DNA of 64,000 nt, taken from NCBI GenBank assembly GCA_028287745.1, contig JAQBPB010000005.1, positions 35,180-99,179 of the forward strand, given 5' to 3'. A program made the translations under genes and the position numbers. The number at the start of each line of letters is the position of its first letter. Positions within the stretch are counted from its first letter, which is position 1. The notes beneath the pieces were generated by a model. That model was not told the DNA's origin and did not search any database. It worked only from the letters and a program-made list of their open reading frames with translations. The stretch is from Chloroflexota bacterium (lineage in GTDB: Bacteria; Chloroflexota; Chloroflexia; Chloroheliales; Chloroheliaceae). This document shows, in pieces, positions 26,485 through 35,334 of this stretch.

Positions 26485-26581
26485 CCGCAAAAAGCTAAAT
26501 AGGCCCGGTTTAAACCTTGCAACCGGTCAGTCTACCAGGCTTGTTATGTCAGTAACTTCAACCTGAAACGAAGGAGTATTT

Positions 26582-27646
26582 ATGGCCGCAGGAAAATGGC
26601 GCTTTTCAACCCAGTTAGGCGACACCGGGAAAGCCGGTCTACTGGCGGAAGCCCACGCGATTGAGGAAGCCGGGTTTGAAACCGCCTGGACACCGGAGCT
26701 GTACCGCAGCACTTTTGTACCACTGGCGGCGGTTGCCACGCAGACCTCCCGGCTACAACTTGGCAGCGGTATCGCGCTGGCCTTTACCCGCAGCCCGCTT
26801 ATCCTGGCTCTTAGCGCCCTGGACATGGACGAGTTCAGCGAGGGCCGCTTTGTGCTGGGCCTGGGTACGGGGGTAAAGCGCCTGAACGAGAACTGGCACA
26901 ACGTACTCAATTATGGCCAGCCGGCCCCGCATATGCGCGAGACCGTCGAGGCGGTCCGACTTTTGATGTCGAAAGTCCATACCGGAGAGCCGATTTCTTA
27001 CAAGGGCGAGTATATAAACCTGGATATCAAAGGCTTTCAAAGGCCCTTCCCGCCATTCCGGCCCAAAATTCCCATCTACATGGCCGGTATCCAGGAAAAG
27101 ATGGTCGAAGTGGCCGGGCAGGTGGCTGACGGCTTGCTGGGGCACCCAATCTGTACTCCGCGCTGGATTAAAGAGGTGATTTTGCCGCACCTGGCGGCGG
27201 GCCTGGAGAAATCCGGCCGCTCACGTAGTGACTTTATGTATTCTCCCTCGGTAACGGTCGCGCTTGCCGCCAGCGACAGCCCGGCGGATATAGCCGAGGC
27301 CCGGCGCGCCGCCCGCACGACTATCGCCTTTTATGGTACTGTCAAGACCTATGACCCGATCTGGGAAATGCACGGCTTCCAGGCACCAATCAACCAGGTG
27401 CGCCGGGCCTTTATCCGTAATGACCACACCGCCATGCTTGATGCCGTAACCGACGAAATGGTTGACGTTTTCACGATTGCCGGGACCAAAGATACCGTAA
27501 TCAAACGGCTGGCCGAACTCCAGGGCCTGTGTGAGGTTATCTGGACCGGCGGTCCGACTTACTATCTTCCGCTGGAACAGGTTGCGACCTATCGCCAGCG
27601 TTTATTTGAGCTGGTGGCTGGTTTGACCGGGAAAAAGGTTTTATAG
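26582..27646 (+). CDS. F420-dependent, luciferase-like (LLM class) oxidoreductase
   Basis: A 354-residue TIM-barrel flavin/F420 enzyme of the bacterial luciferase superfamily. The N-terminus has FETAWTPELYRSTFVPLAAV, then GSGIALAFTRSPLILALSAL and the loop FVLGLGTGVKRLNENWHNV that contacts cofactor in LLM enzymes; PIYMAGIQEKMVEVAGQVAD marks the C-terminal half. The overall pattern resembles the TIGR03617-type F420-dependent subfamily. The substrate is unknown. A good AAGGAG site precedes the ATG. It is likely cotranscribed with the aminopeptidase gene 50 bases downstream, though the functions have no obvious link. Confidence 0.87.
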   Translation: MAAGKWRFSTQLGDTGKAGLLAEAHAIEEAGFETAWTPELYRSTFVPLAAVATQTSRLQLGSGIALAFTRSPLILALSALDMDEFSEGRFVLGLGTGVKRLNENWHNVLNYGQPAPHMRETVEAVRLLMSKVHTGEPISYKGEYINLDIKGFQRPFPPFRPKIPIYMAGIQEKMVEVAGQVADGLLGHPICTPRWIKEVILPHLAAGLEKSGRSRSDFMYSPSVTVALAASDSPADIAEARRAARTTIAFYGTVKTYDPIWEMHGFQAPINQVRRAFIRNDHTAMLDAVTDEMVDVFTIAGTKDTVIKRLAELQGLCEVIWTGGPTYYLPLEQVATYRQRLFELVAGLTGKKVL

Positions 27647-27696
27647 CTCCGGCCTTTGCGATAAGCCGTTTAAATTTACCCGGGAATAACAATATT

Positions 27697-28857
27697 TTGA
27701 ATGCTTATAACCAGACAAACGAATTACCGGCTGACTCACTGAGTGGCATCCGGCGCTACGCGGAGGTTGCCCGGCGCTTGCTGAGGACCAGCGCCCGGGT
27801 CCAGGCCGGGGAACGCGTAACCATCCTGGGCCGGGCCGACAGCCTGGATTTTTGCGAAGCCCTGGAACTGGAATGCCGCCGGGTGGGCGCTTTGCCCTTT
27901 GTGGTAGTCGGGAGCGACGCCGCCCTGCTGGTGGCCCTGACCGACGAATCAATACCGGAGGCCGCCCTGGCCCAGCCCAGCCCGCAATTGCTGGCGGCCC
28001 TGGAAGCTTCCGACCTGGTTATCACGACTTTTTTTGAAAGGGCCGAACCGGGCCGCTTTAGCCGGTTATCTCAGGCCCGCCAGCGTGCCCTTAAGCAAAG
28101 CGAAGAAGCGCCCAGCAATATTATCTATGATGGCAAGCGGCGCTGGATTGGCACCGAAGTACCGACGCCCGGCCAGGCCCTGGCGCTTGGCCTTGATTGG
28201 CCTTCTTTACAGGCGATGTTCTGGCAGGCCATGCAGGTGGACTATGTTGCCTTAGAAGACCAGGCCCGGCGGCTGGCCGACCGGTTGGCCGGGGCGGGCC
28301 GTTTGCGCCTGCGCGATGCCGGGGGCAAGACCGACCTCTGGCTGCCCCAGGCGGTGGGCGGCCGCCCCCTGGAACGCGATGACGGGATAATTTCGGCTGA
28401 GGATATTGCTGCGGGCGCAGTCTACCTGAATTTGCCCTCCGGCGAGGTTTGTTTTGCCCCACCTGAACAAAGCGCCCAGGGGAAGGCTTATATCGAGGTG
28501 GCCTACTGGCAGGGCCAGCCTATCCGAGGCCTGGAACTGGAATTCGACTGTGGCGTGGTCAGGCCGCTGCGGGCTGAAAGCGGTTTTGAGCTTTTCTGTG
28601 AGGTGGTCCGGGACTCCGGCGGCGACTCGATGCGGCTGGGCGAGTTTGGCATTGGCCTCAACCCGGCTGTAACAAAAGTGACCGGCCTGACCCTGCTGGA
28701 TGAAAAGATGATCGGCACCTGTCACCTGGCCCTGGGCGAAAACCGGGCGCTGGGCGGCCTGAACGATAGTGCCCTGCACTGGGATTTAGTGGTCCAGGCA
28801 GCTATTTTAGAGGTTGACGGCCAGGTCTTGCTAGAAAACGGAAAACTTTACATCTGA
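27697..28857 (+). CDS. M29-family metallo-aminopeptidase
   Basis: A 386-residue cytosolic aminopeptidase of the thermophilic M29 group (aminopeptidase T/AmpS-like). The dinuclear metal ligands of the family are all visible: Glu250 in LPSGEVCFAP, Glu316 in RLGEFGIGLNP, His343 in TCHLALGEN, His361 and Asp363 in ALHWDLV. The N-terminal domain (about 20-240) has the usual Rossmann-like fold. The start is assigned to the TTG at 27697; the ATG that overlaps it is out of frame. Some 20 N-terminal residues precede the conserved RYAEVARRLL helix, so a start further inside is possible. Confidence 0.88.
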   Translation: MNAYNQTNELPADSLSGIRRYAEVARRLLRTSARVQAGERVTILGRADSLDFCEALELECRRVGALPFVVVGSDAALLVALTDESIPEAALAQPSPQLLAALEASDLVITTFFERAEPGRFSRLSQARQRALKQSEEAPSNIIYDGKRRWIGTEVPTPGQALALGLDWPSLQAMFWQAMQVDYVALEDQARRLADRLAGAGRLRLRDAGGKTDLWLPQAVGGRPLERDDGIISAEDIAAGAVYLNLPSGEVCFAPPEQSAQGKAYIEVAYWQGQPIRGLELEFDCGVVRPLRAESGFELFCEVVRDSGGDSMRLGEFGIGLNPAVTKVTGLTLLDEKMIGTCHLALGENRALGGLNDSALHWDLVVQAAILEVDGQVLLENGKLYI

Positions 28858-28912
28858 ATTTACGGCAGAGTGGTAAAAAGACCCGCCCCGGTAACTCGCT
28901 GCCTCTGCCTGC

Positions 28913-29278
28913 TTAGTCATAGGTATACTGCATTATTATTTCAAGCAGTTGCTCCAGCGCGAAAGGTTTCTCAATAAAAGCTGTGTATTCGCAGCCATTA
29001 TTTGGTTTGTCCGGCTTTGCCGCGCTCATCAAGATTAGTTTAATATGTCTATAAGCCGGATGGTCCTGTAAATAGTTGCATAACTGCCAGCCATCCATAT
29101 AAGGCATCATAATATCTGAGAGAATTAAATCTATTGGTTGATTAGGCAGTCGGTCCAAAGCCTCTTGCCCGTTGCGGGCAGCCACCACCTCAAAACCTTC
29201 CGTTTCCAGCAGGTTTTGAATCAGTTCGGCAATGGTCTGCTCATCTTCCACTACCAGCACTCTTTTTAACATTTTCAC
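28913..29278 (-). CDS. single-domain response regulator
   Basis: A 121-residue CheY-like receiver with no output domain. Acidic residues Glu11-Asp12-Glu13 (VVEDEQ), phospho-acceptor Asp55 in LILSDIMMP, Ser86 region LILMSAAK and Lys104 in IEKPF are all present, so it should be phosphorylated normally. The first codon at 29278 is GTG; an ATG two codons later (29272) is an equally good start. It follows the KaiC-like gene by 20 bases on the same strand, so the two are probably one operon and may signal together. No histidine kinase is encoded next to them. Confidence 0.92.
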   Translation of the reverse strand: MKMLKRVLVVEDEQTIAELIQNLLETEGFEVVAARNGQEALDRLPNQPIDLILSDIMMPYMDGWQLCNYLQDHPAYRHIKLILMSAAKPDKPNNGCEYTAFIEKPFALEQLLEIIMQYTYD

Positions 29279-29298
29279 TTCTACAACCTGCTCTTGTT

Positions 29299-30867
29299 TT
29301 ATTGTCCGGTTTTGGTTTCTTTAGTTTCAGCCTCTGTTTCAGAGTCAGGAGGCTTAGAAGCCGCTTCTTTAACGGCGGATGCCTCGTTTGAAAGTACGCC
29401 ACCACTCAGGCTGTTTAACAGGCCTTCACCTGCACCAAAGACGTCTCCAACCCTGATACCCTGACTGGTAATGAAAAATTCATGTACTCGTCGGTCATGA
29501 TCGCTGTCACGCTCCTTCATAACCGAAATCAAATATTTTAGTTCGGAACGTAGTTCACTGAGGCGCAGCAAAATAACATTTTCAGTAATAGCCGAAATTC
29601 CATGAATCGGTAGCTCTATATTTCCGCCAAATACTCCTGGTAACTCAAAGGAAAAGACCGTGGTTATATTTAAAGACCGGAGTTCATTAGTTATGGCAGC
29701 CCAATAGCGTGACAGGCGATCAGTATAGATAGCAGCCTGGTAAAAGGCGTCTAGGCCGTCAATGAAAAGCCGTTTTACTTTATATTGCTGCACGATGTTG
29801 AGCAGCCTATCGGCTAACCAATCGAGGTCAAATTCCAGGGGCGGCTGCCACTGTATTTGGAGTAAACCGGACTCTTGATACTCTGCGAGGTTTATACCTA
29901 TTTGCGCTGCTTTGTCTATTAGCCGGGCCGGGGATTCGTAAAAGTTGAAAAGCAAGCAGGACTGCCCGGCTGCCAGGCCATTTGCCAGGAATTGTAAGCC
30001 CAGTGATGTTTTACCACTGCCGGTAGGCCCGTAAAGGGTTGTACAGGTACTCGCCGGTAGCCCACCGCCAAGCATTTCATCCAGTCTGGTAATCCCAAAC
30101 TGCAGGCGTTCGGGTGATACTGCTGGAATGTGTGAATTGGTGTATTGCACCTCACTGCGCGGATGTATCACAATACCGTTCGAAGTAATCTCTAAACTAT
30201 GCCGTCCTTGTAGAAAAGCGCTGCCCCGGAACTTTAGTACATGCAATTTGCGCTGGTTACGCAGTTCCACTAACTCGTCGGTTAGCTCGATAATACCATC
30301 TACCATAGTGTATTCTGTTTGCAAATAGTTCCCACCTCCGCGATGGGTTAATAGAAGGGTTGTGCATCCATGGACCTCACTGTAAGCATCTAAACCTCTA
30401 ATAAACCTTTTGAAAGCTACCCCGGAAGGAGCAAGATCTTCCGCAGTAGCCAGTCCATCAAGGATGAATAAAGTTGCCCGCCTTTCCTTGATAATGTTGC
30501 GGCACAAGGTCAAAAGTCCGTCCAGGCCATCATTTTCCAGGGTGCTATAGCCGCTAACATAGTACATGGCGCTGCTTACCACGTCCATATTAAAAAAAGA
30601 CAAGGCGCGTAGGTGGCTAATCATCCGGTTATGAGTTTCCGTCATAACTGTGAGAAAGACTACTTTTCCTCCGGCCGCAATATGATTGAAAGCAATCTGA
30701 TTAGCCATTATAGTCTTGCCCATCCCCGGTGCTCCCATTATGATATAAGAATCGCCTTTCATAAAGCCGCCTTGTAGGACTATATCCAACCCTTTAATGC
30801 CGGTAGGCAGCCGTATAGGTTTGGACGGTGGGGCTGAAACAGCTACTTCAGTTTGATTGTCACTCAT
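29299..30867 (-). CDS. KaiC-like dual RecA-type ATPase
   Basis: A 522-residue protein with two KaiC/RadA-type ATPase domains in tandem, as in KaiC. Domain 1 has Walker A GAPGMGKT (residues 45-52) and Walker B LFILDGL with Asp137; domain 2 has GPTGSGKT (280-287) and RLFIDGLDAF as Walker B. The glutamates behind strand 2 that catalyse hydrolysis in KaiC appear as TET (77-79) and YES (310-312). The C-terminal about 40 residues are acidic and low-complexity and lack the KaiC phosphorylation-peptide context; no kaiA or kaiB is near. It is therefore a KaiC-family signalling ATPase rather than a clock protein, probably paired with the receiver gene behind it. Confidence 0.9.
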   Translation of the reverse strand: MSDNQTEVAVSAPPSKPIRLPTGIKGLDIVLQGGFMKGDSYIIMGAPGMGKTIMANQIAFNHIAAGGKVVFLTVMTETHNRMISHLRALSFFNMDVVSSAMYYVSGYSTLENDGLDGLLTLCRNIIKERRATLFILDGLATAEDLAPSGVAFKRFIRGLDAYSEVHGCTTLLLTHRGGGNYLQTEYTMVDGIIELTDELVELRNQRKLHVLKFRGSAFLQGRHSLEITSNGIVIHPRSEVQYTNSHIPAVSPERLQFGITRLDEMLGGGLPASTCTTLYGPTGSGKTSLGLQFLANGLAAGQSCLLFNFYESPARLIDKAAQIGINLAEYQESGLLQIQWQPPLEFDLDWLADRLLNIVQQYKVKRLFIDGLDAFYQAAIYTDRLSRYWAAITNELRSLNITTVFSFELPGVFGGNIELPIHGISAITENVILLRLSELRSELKYLISVMKERDSDHDRRVHEFFITSQGIRVGDVFGAGEGLLNSLSGGVLSNEASAVKEAASKPPDSETEAETKETKTGQ

Positions 30868-30956
30868 GATTAGTCCTCTTCCACATTCCTTTACTTCTTT
30901 ACTTAACGAGGCCCGCGGTAGCCGGATTATTTATACTTTTTCAATACTTCCTTTCG

Positions 30957-31349
30957 TTACTCTTTAGCTTTTTCCCTTCTCCAGACAAGCATCCATCCCA
31001 GCATCAGGGCGCTTTCAAAGACAGCGTCCAGCAAATAAACCCTTGAGATACGTTTCTTTGCCACATAATAGAGATCAATTCCGGCCAGGCTGGCCCCACT
31101 ACTGATTGCCAGCAGCCGTGTTTCAAGGCTGCTCTTATCCCTCCTGCTGCAGGCTATCCCGATGACAGCCCCTATTACCGCAACCAGAAGCCCAACAGTT
31201 TTTACCAGCCATACGTCCACTTTAGGGCCGGTGATTTTCTGAAAACTGTCGCTACTAAAGATCGGCCATAATCCGGTAATAATGTAGATAATCGCTTGAC
31301 CGTACCCGAGGTACTTGAATAAATTTGAGGATTTTTTCTCGATTAACAT
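30957..31349 (-). CDS. small integral membrane protein, unknown function
   Basis: A 130-residue protein with about four hydrophobic segments: YGQAIIYIITGLWPIF, VKTVGLLVAVIGAVIGIAC, LLAISSGASLAGIDLYYV and VFESALMLGWMLVW. Charged loops (SRRDKSSLE, AKKRISR) separate them. I recognise no family name with certainty. It lies 89 bases in front of the KaiC-like gene on the same strand and could be cotranscribed with it. Confidence 0.72.
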   Translation of the reverse strand: MLIEKKSSNLFKYLGYGQAIIYIITGLWPIFSSDSFQKITGPKVDVWLVKTVGLLVAVIGAVIGIACSRRDKSSLETRLLAISSGASLAGIDLYYVAKKRISRVYLLDAVFESALMLGWMLVWRREKAKE

Positions 31350-31550
31350 AAAACAAATTCCCTTACTATAAATTTTGTCTCAGGTTAAATTTATCTATTC
31401 GCAAATTGTTTGCCATCAATAAGCCGGATTTAAGAATAAAAGTATCGGGAATAAAGTTGCAAAAACCAACCGCTCTGGTAATCTATAAAGTAACCTGGAT
31501 TTTATGCTGAGTGAAACCTTGACCACCTTGGAAAAGAGAGGGGAAATTAG

Positions 31551-31997
31551 ATGAGTGAAGAAAAAGCCAGGACAGGTGTAAGAATAATTAAACCGAGTAT
31601 GTTTGATAGTAGTACCGCGCAGACTCCCGGGATGCAGCGGGCAGCGGCGGTTTCCAGACAGTTAGCCGGTTCGGAAGGCTTGTGGGCGGGCGTTACCGTG
31701 GTCCAACCGAATGTTGCCAGCGGCGTGCATCATCACGGCGAACAGGAGACGGTCATTTATGTAGTTTCAGGCAAAGGAATGATGCGCTGGGGTGACAACA
31801 TGGAGTTTGAAGGTGAGGTTGAGCCGGGCGATTTTATTTTTGTGCCGCCCTTTGTACCTCACCAGGAAATTAACCCTTCGCCGGATACTCCCTCGCAATG
31901 GGTAATCGTCCGTAACTCCCAGGAACCGATTGTGGTAAACCTTGAGCCGCTAACTGCCACAGTACAGGCGGCTAACGATGCTACGCACCGGGTTTAG
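31551..31997 (+). CDS. cupin-domain protein
   Basis: A 148-residue single-domain cupin (RmlC-like beta-barrel). Motif 1 is visible as GVHHHGEQETVIYVVSGKG, with His residues and Glu as metal ligands, and motif 2 as PGDFIFVPPFVPHQEIN. Such proteins may be small dioxygenases, isomerases or binding proteins; nothing here selects one. GAGAGGGGA before the ATG serves as ribosome binding site. Its stop overlaps that of the convergent EamA transporter gene by 4 bases, so the two genes meet tail to tail without any terminator between them. Confidence 0.88.
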   Translation: MSEEKARTGVRIIKPSMFDSSTAQTPGMQRAAAVSRQLAGSEGLWAGVTVVQPNVASGVHHHGEQETVIYVVSGKGMMRWGDNMEFEGEVEPGDFIFVPPFVPHQEINPSPDTPSQWVIVRNSQEPIVVNLEPLTATVQAANDATHRV

Positions 31998-33055
31998 GCT
32001 GCTTTTGCCCGGCGGCGGCTGAAACGGACCCGGTATATAATCATACTGGCGACAATGAAGCCGCCGCCCGCAATCTGCCAGGGCACGATGGTTTCGTTCA
32101 GGATCAGGGCGGCAGCAAAGACCCCTACAAACGGTTGCAAGTAGGCGTAAAAGGCCGTCCGGGGTGCCCCCAGTTCCTTGACGCCGGTAAACCACAGCAA
32201 ATTGGTGATGACGACCGCACCGAGGGTCGAATAAACCAGGGCCAGCCAGATACCTGGTGGCATCAGGTTGATGCGGCTCCAATCGAACTGGGTCCAACCG
32301 AACGGAAGCAGGGCCGCCGCCCCAATCAGCGAAACATAGGCGCTAATCAGGCTGGCCGAATAATATTTTAATAGCGGCCGGATTAGTACCGTATATGCCG
32401 CCCATGAAGCCGCGGTCGCCAGAGCCAGGCTGTCTCCCAGCAGGTTCCCACCCAGGCTTGCTCCCGGCGCGGTTAGAATAATCAGTCCCACCCCGGCGAT
32501 TGCCAGCGGCAGGCTCAGCCAGTAGTTCAGCTTGATCTTTTCCTGCCCGAGTAGCCAGGCAAACAAAGTCGCAAAAGATGGTGTCGCCGCCATTAAGAGG
32601 GAAACTTCGGCCGACTTGGTGTTGCTGAGGGCGTAAACAAACAAAATCTGGTTCAAAAAGATGCCCATTAGACTTGCCCCAATTAGCATCAGCAGGTGCC
32701 TGGGAGCGACCTTAAGGGTACCTTCTTTTAGCTTTACATAAATCGCGAATATTGCCCCGGCTATCCCGAACCGGATCAGTGAAGTTTCAAGGGGTTGCAT
32801 GTATTCCATGATGGCTTTGATCAAGGGGACATTAAAAGCCCACATAGTCACGCAAGCCAGCACCATCAGGTCAGCCCGTTGAAAAGTTTTAAGACCGGGC
32901 GGTGATTCCGCCGGTTCGGTGGTGGGAAAAGCCTCGCTACCGGTGGTGGTAGCCACTACTGCCAGGGTATCATCTACTTCCGGGCCGATTTTTTTCAATT
33001 CCAAATTCACTTCACGGTCGGAAGTTTGCAACCCTTTTATCTCCTTCAATATCAC
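31994..33055 (-). CDS. EamA/DMT-family transporter
   Basis: A 353-residue inner-membrane transporter of the drug/metabolite superfamily, two EamA repeats with ten predicted helices. The N-terminal 65 residues are soluble and acidic, longer than usual. Repeat 1 starts LMVLACVTMWAFNVPLIKAI and includes ETSLIRFGIAGAIFA; repeat 2 starts LLGDSLALATAASWAAYTVL. The carried substrate is unknown (metabolite or amino-acid export is common). The first codon is at 33055; a later start cannot be excluded because the N-terminal extension is not part of the domain. Confidence 0.88.
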   Translation of the reverse strand: MILKEIKGLQTSDREVNLELKKIGPEVDDTLAVVATTTGSEAFPTTEPAESPPGLKTFQRADLMVLACVTMWAFNVPLIKAIMEYMQPLETSLIRFGIAGAIFAIYVKLKEGTLKVAPRHLLMLIGASLMGIFLNQILFVYALSNTKSAEVSLLMAATPSFATLFAWLLGQEKIKLNYWLSLPLAIAGVGLIILTAPGASLGGNLLGDSLALATAASWAAYTVLIRPLLKYYSASLISAYVSLIGAAALLPFGWTQFDWSRINLMPPGIWLALVYSTLGAVVITNLLWFTGVKELGAPRTAFYAYLQPFVGVFAAALILNETIVPWQIAGGGFIVASMIIYRVRFSRRRAKAA

Positions 33056-33327
33056 CCAAAGAGCTTTCTCACCAGGACAGGTAAAATGCCTGAGTTTGTA
33101 ATTATCCGTTAAGCGCAGGTCGCATTAGTTAAATAATGACCATGCAAGTTGAGACAGTAAATACTATATAATCCCGTTTTTGTTACCAGGCAACTCGCCG
33201 GGCAGCCCGCAGCTTTACGTCCAACGTTTTCGTTTAACGTATAACAGTGATTAATAGTTATACCTTATCGGGAAACAAAAGGTTGTAAATCGGCCAAATG
33301 GCCTATTTATTAGAGTCAGACTAAGCT
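33056..33327. other. intergenic region between two minus-strand genes
   Basis: No gene seen. A plus-strand TATAAT at 33167-33172 lacks a -35 partner and leads to no plus-strand gene nearby. The region probably includes the promoter of the EamA transporter gene on the minus strand. Confidence 0.35.
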
Positions 33328-33531
33328 TTACTCGTACTCGGGCGCTGCCCCGCTTTGCAGGACCCATTCCAGGGTAAAGATTACCCCGCTAAGGTTGGCG
33401 ATTTCCTCGGCTAACTCCTCCATAGCCTGGGTATCTTTATTCTTTTCGGCCTTTTTCTCCTCGGCCATGAGTTCCCGGCGAGCTACCACCGCTTCTCGCA
33501 GTCTTTGCTGGCATTCAGCTTCGCTTCGCAT
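33328..33531 (-). CDS. small helical protein, unknown function
   Basis: A 67-residue charged protein, almost entirely helical by composition (Glu, Lys, Ala, Arg), with a likely helical hairpin: AECQQRLREAVVARRELMA and MEELAEEIANLSGVIFTLEW. I choose the ATG at 33531 (MRSEAE) since an AAAGGAG site lies 8 bases in front of it; an in-frame TTG at 33546 would place that site inside the gene. No family is recognised. It stands alone on the minus strand. Confidence 0.65.
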   Translation of the reverse strand: MRSEAECQQRLREAVVARRELMAEEKKAEKNKDTQAMEELAEEIANLSGVIFTLEWVLQSGAAPEYE

Positions 33532-33673
33532 TGGTTCTCCTTTCAAAAGGTTGCAGTACCTGGTTAATCTTAGCGCCCGATATGACCGATTGGGTTTTAA
33601 CTACCTTTTAAGGTTATCACAGGTAAAGGCAATTCGTCTACCAGGCTTGAGTGTGAAGTAGCCCCAATTGTGC

Positions 33674-33679
33674 TATTAT
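33674..33679 (+). promoter_or_regulatory. possible extended -10 promoter (TGCTATTAT)
   Basis: TATTAT at 33674-33679 with TG at 33671-33672 fits an extended -10 element about 90 bases before the gene at 33767. The nearest -35-like box (TTGAGT 33647-33652) is 21 bases away, too far for a standard promoter. Confidence 0.35.
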
Positions 33680-33766
33680 TTTAATTGCTTGAAGGTCTGC
33701 GAGCTTGAAATCCGGGGTAAGTTATCCGCTTAATACAAAAGTTACTATGCAGGGGGAAAGATAAAA

Positions 33767-34105
33767 ATGGCTAAAGAAATCGTCCTTTCAATTGACTCCA
33801 ACCCAAAAAGCCCTAAATATTTTGTCTGGCAAATGGATCAGGAAGAGGCCGAGCAGGTCAAGGAAGCCATTGGCGATATGGACTTACAATTTCCGTTGTT
33901 GACCACTCTTTCGGATTATCATGAAGATTTTATGTGTGAAGGCGACCGGTTGCTGGGACTCTGCCAGGAAACGGTTGACCTGGAAATTACCCTTGAAGAG
34001 CATCACCGCGAGACCAAGACCCTGGTGAAGTTGTTGACCATGATTGGCGGCCTGGCGGCCCTGGGACACGACCATAAACTGGGAGTTTACGCTTATGGCG
34101 AATAA
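33767..34105 (+). CDS. small acidic protein, unknown function
   Basis: A 112-residue soluble, acidic protein. No family is recognised. Visible features are a helix-rich middle (QEEAEQVKEAIGDMDLQF), two cysteines (MCEGDRLLGLCQE) and His residues in EEHHRETKT and LGHDHK. A GGGGGAAAG ribosome binding site stands before the ATG. It is followed by the glycosyltransferase gene after 42 bases on the same strand, so cotranscription is likely. Confidence 0.7.
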   Translation: MAKEIVLSIDSNPKSPKYFVWQMDQEEAEQVKEAIGDMDLQFPLLTTLSDYHEDFMCEGDRLLGLCQETVDLEITLEEHHRETKTLVKLLTMIGGLAALGHDHKLGVYAYGE

Positions 34106-34147
34106 CTTCCTACCGGCGGCTGGCCGGGTTAAAGGAGTGCGGGCCTG

Positions 34148-35140
34148 ATGTCGTCCTACCAGCCTGTGTCGGTAGTAATGACCGTATTTAATGAAGCCGA
34201 TAATATAGAAACGGTTATCCGCTCCCTTTTGAGCCAGACCCGCCCCCCGGATGAAATTATTATAGTTGACGGTGGTTCGACTGATGGCACTTCCCGGCTA
34301 ATTGAAAGCCTGGCCGCCAACCGGATTTTAACCGGCAGCACCTGTATTCGCTGCCTGGTCCGGCCCGGGGCCAATATCTCGCAGGGCCGCAATACCGCGA
34401 TTGAAGCGGCCAGCCATGAGCTTATCGCTGTGACGGATGCCGGGGTCCGGCTGTTGCCTCAATGGTTGGAAAATCTGGTCAGACCGTTCGACCAACCGGG
34501 TATTGCCGTGGTGGCCGGATTCTTCCTGGCCGACCCCGACCCGGCTTCGCCTTTTCAAATTGCGATGGGCGCCACGGTTTTGCCAATCCAGTCGGAAATC
34601 AGGCCCGAGAAGTTCTTGCCTTCCAGCCGGTCGGTCGCTTTTACCAGGGCAGCCTGGCGGGCGGCGGGCGGCTACCCGGAATGGCTGGATTATTGTGAAG
34701 ACCTTATTTTTGACCTGAACTTAAAAAAAGAGGGCTATACTTTCGCCTGGGAGCCCACCGCTCTCGCTCTTTTTGCGCCTCGCCGGTCGCTTAAAGCTTT
34801 CTGGCAGCAGTACTACCGCTATGCCCGGGGCGACGGTAAAGCCAGCCTTTTTCTCAAACGCCACCTGTTGCGCTATGCCACGTATGGCCTGGCGGCCCCG
34901 GCTGGGTTGCTGTGGGCCTGGCGCAAGCCCTGGTCGGGCATGGTTTTAGGAGCCGCCGGGCTGGCTTACCTGCGCCAGCCTTACCGGCGTTTATTTTCTC
35001 AGGCCGACTTTAAGGCATTGTCGCCTGACCGGAAAGTAGCCGCCGCTTTGTGGGTGCCGCTCATCCGGGCAACCGGCGACCTGGCAAAAATGGCCGGTTA
35101 TCCGGCCGGTCTGGTCTGGCGTAAACGGCACCGGTCCTAA
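34148..35140 (+). CDS. family 2 glycosyltransferase
   Basis: A 330-residue GT-A fold glycosyltransferase using a nucleotide sugar. The N-terminus VSVVMTVFNEADNIETVI and IIIVDGGSTDGTSRLIE are classic GT2 motifs; the metal-binding DxD region reads AVTDAGVRL. A membrane-associated hydrophobic stretch at about 245-275 (YGLAAPAGLLWAWRK, GMVLGAAGLAY) and a basic C-terminus suggest peripheral membrane attachment. The acceptor is not known. It is part of this genome's rich set of surface-glycan genes. Confidence 0.9.
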   Translation: MSSYQPVSVVMTVFNEADNIETVIRSLLSQTRPPDEIIIVDGGSTDGTSRLIESLAANRILTGSTCIRCLVRPGANISQGRNTAIEAASHELIAVTDAGVRLLPQWLENLVRPFDQPGIAVVAGFFLADPDPASPFQIAMGATVLPIQSEIRPEKFLPSSRSVAFTRAAWRAAGGYPEWLDYCEDLIFDLNLKKEGYTFAWEPTALALFAPRRSLKAFWQQYYRYARGDGKASLFLKRHLLRYATYGLAAPAGLLWAWRKPWSGMVLGAAGLAYLRQPYRRLFSQADFKALSPDRKVAAALWVPLIRATGDLAKMAGYPAGLVWRKRHRS

Positions 35141-35216
35141 ATAAGAATTTAATTAACGCCATAAAGTACTAGTAAATTTGCAAAGCAAGGGGTTTTCAGG
35201 GGCGGCCCGATAGTGG

Positions 35217-35222
35217 TATAAT
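35217..35222 (+). promoter_or_regulatory. extended -10 promoter before the TPR gene
   Basis: TGGTATAAT gives a perfect TATAAT at 35217-35222 with a TG dinucleotide one base upstream, an extended -10 element that does not need a -35 box. It lies 113 bases in front of the TPR protein start. Confidence 0.55.
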
Positions 35223-35334
35223 TTTAGAAGAGTGTTATGTATACCACCGGTTTGGTTTTTCGTATCCAATAATACCCGTCCCAACCTAATTACAGGGTAA
35301 ATTCTCAAGGCAAGAGGCAAGGGCAGAATAAGCT

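Noticed and set aside
29299..30867. circadian KaiC clock protein
   Set aside because: Two ATPase domains are present, but kaiA and kaiB are absent and the C-terminal phosphorylation region is not recognisable.
33167..33172. TATAAT as a plus-strand promoter
   Set aside because: No -35 box at the right distance, and the nearest plus-strand gene is 600 bases away behind a minus-strand gene.
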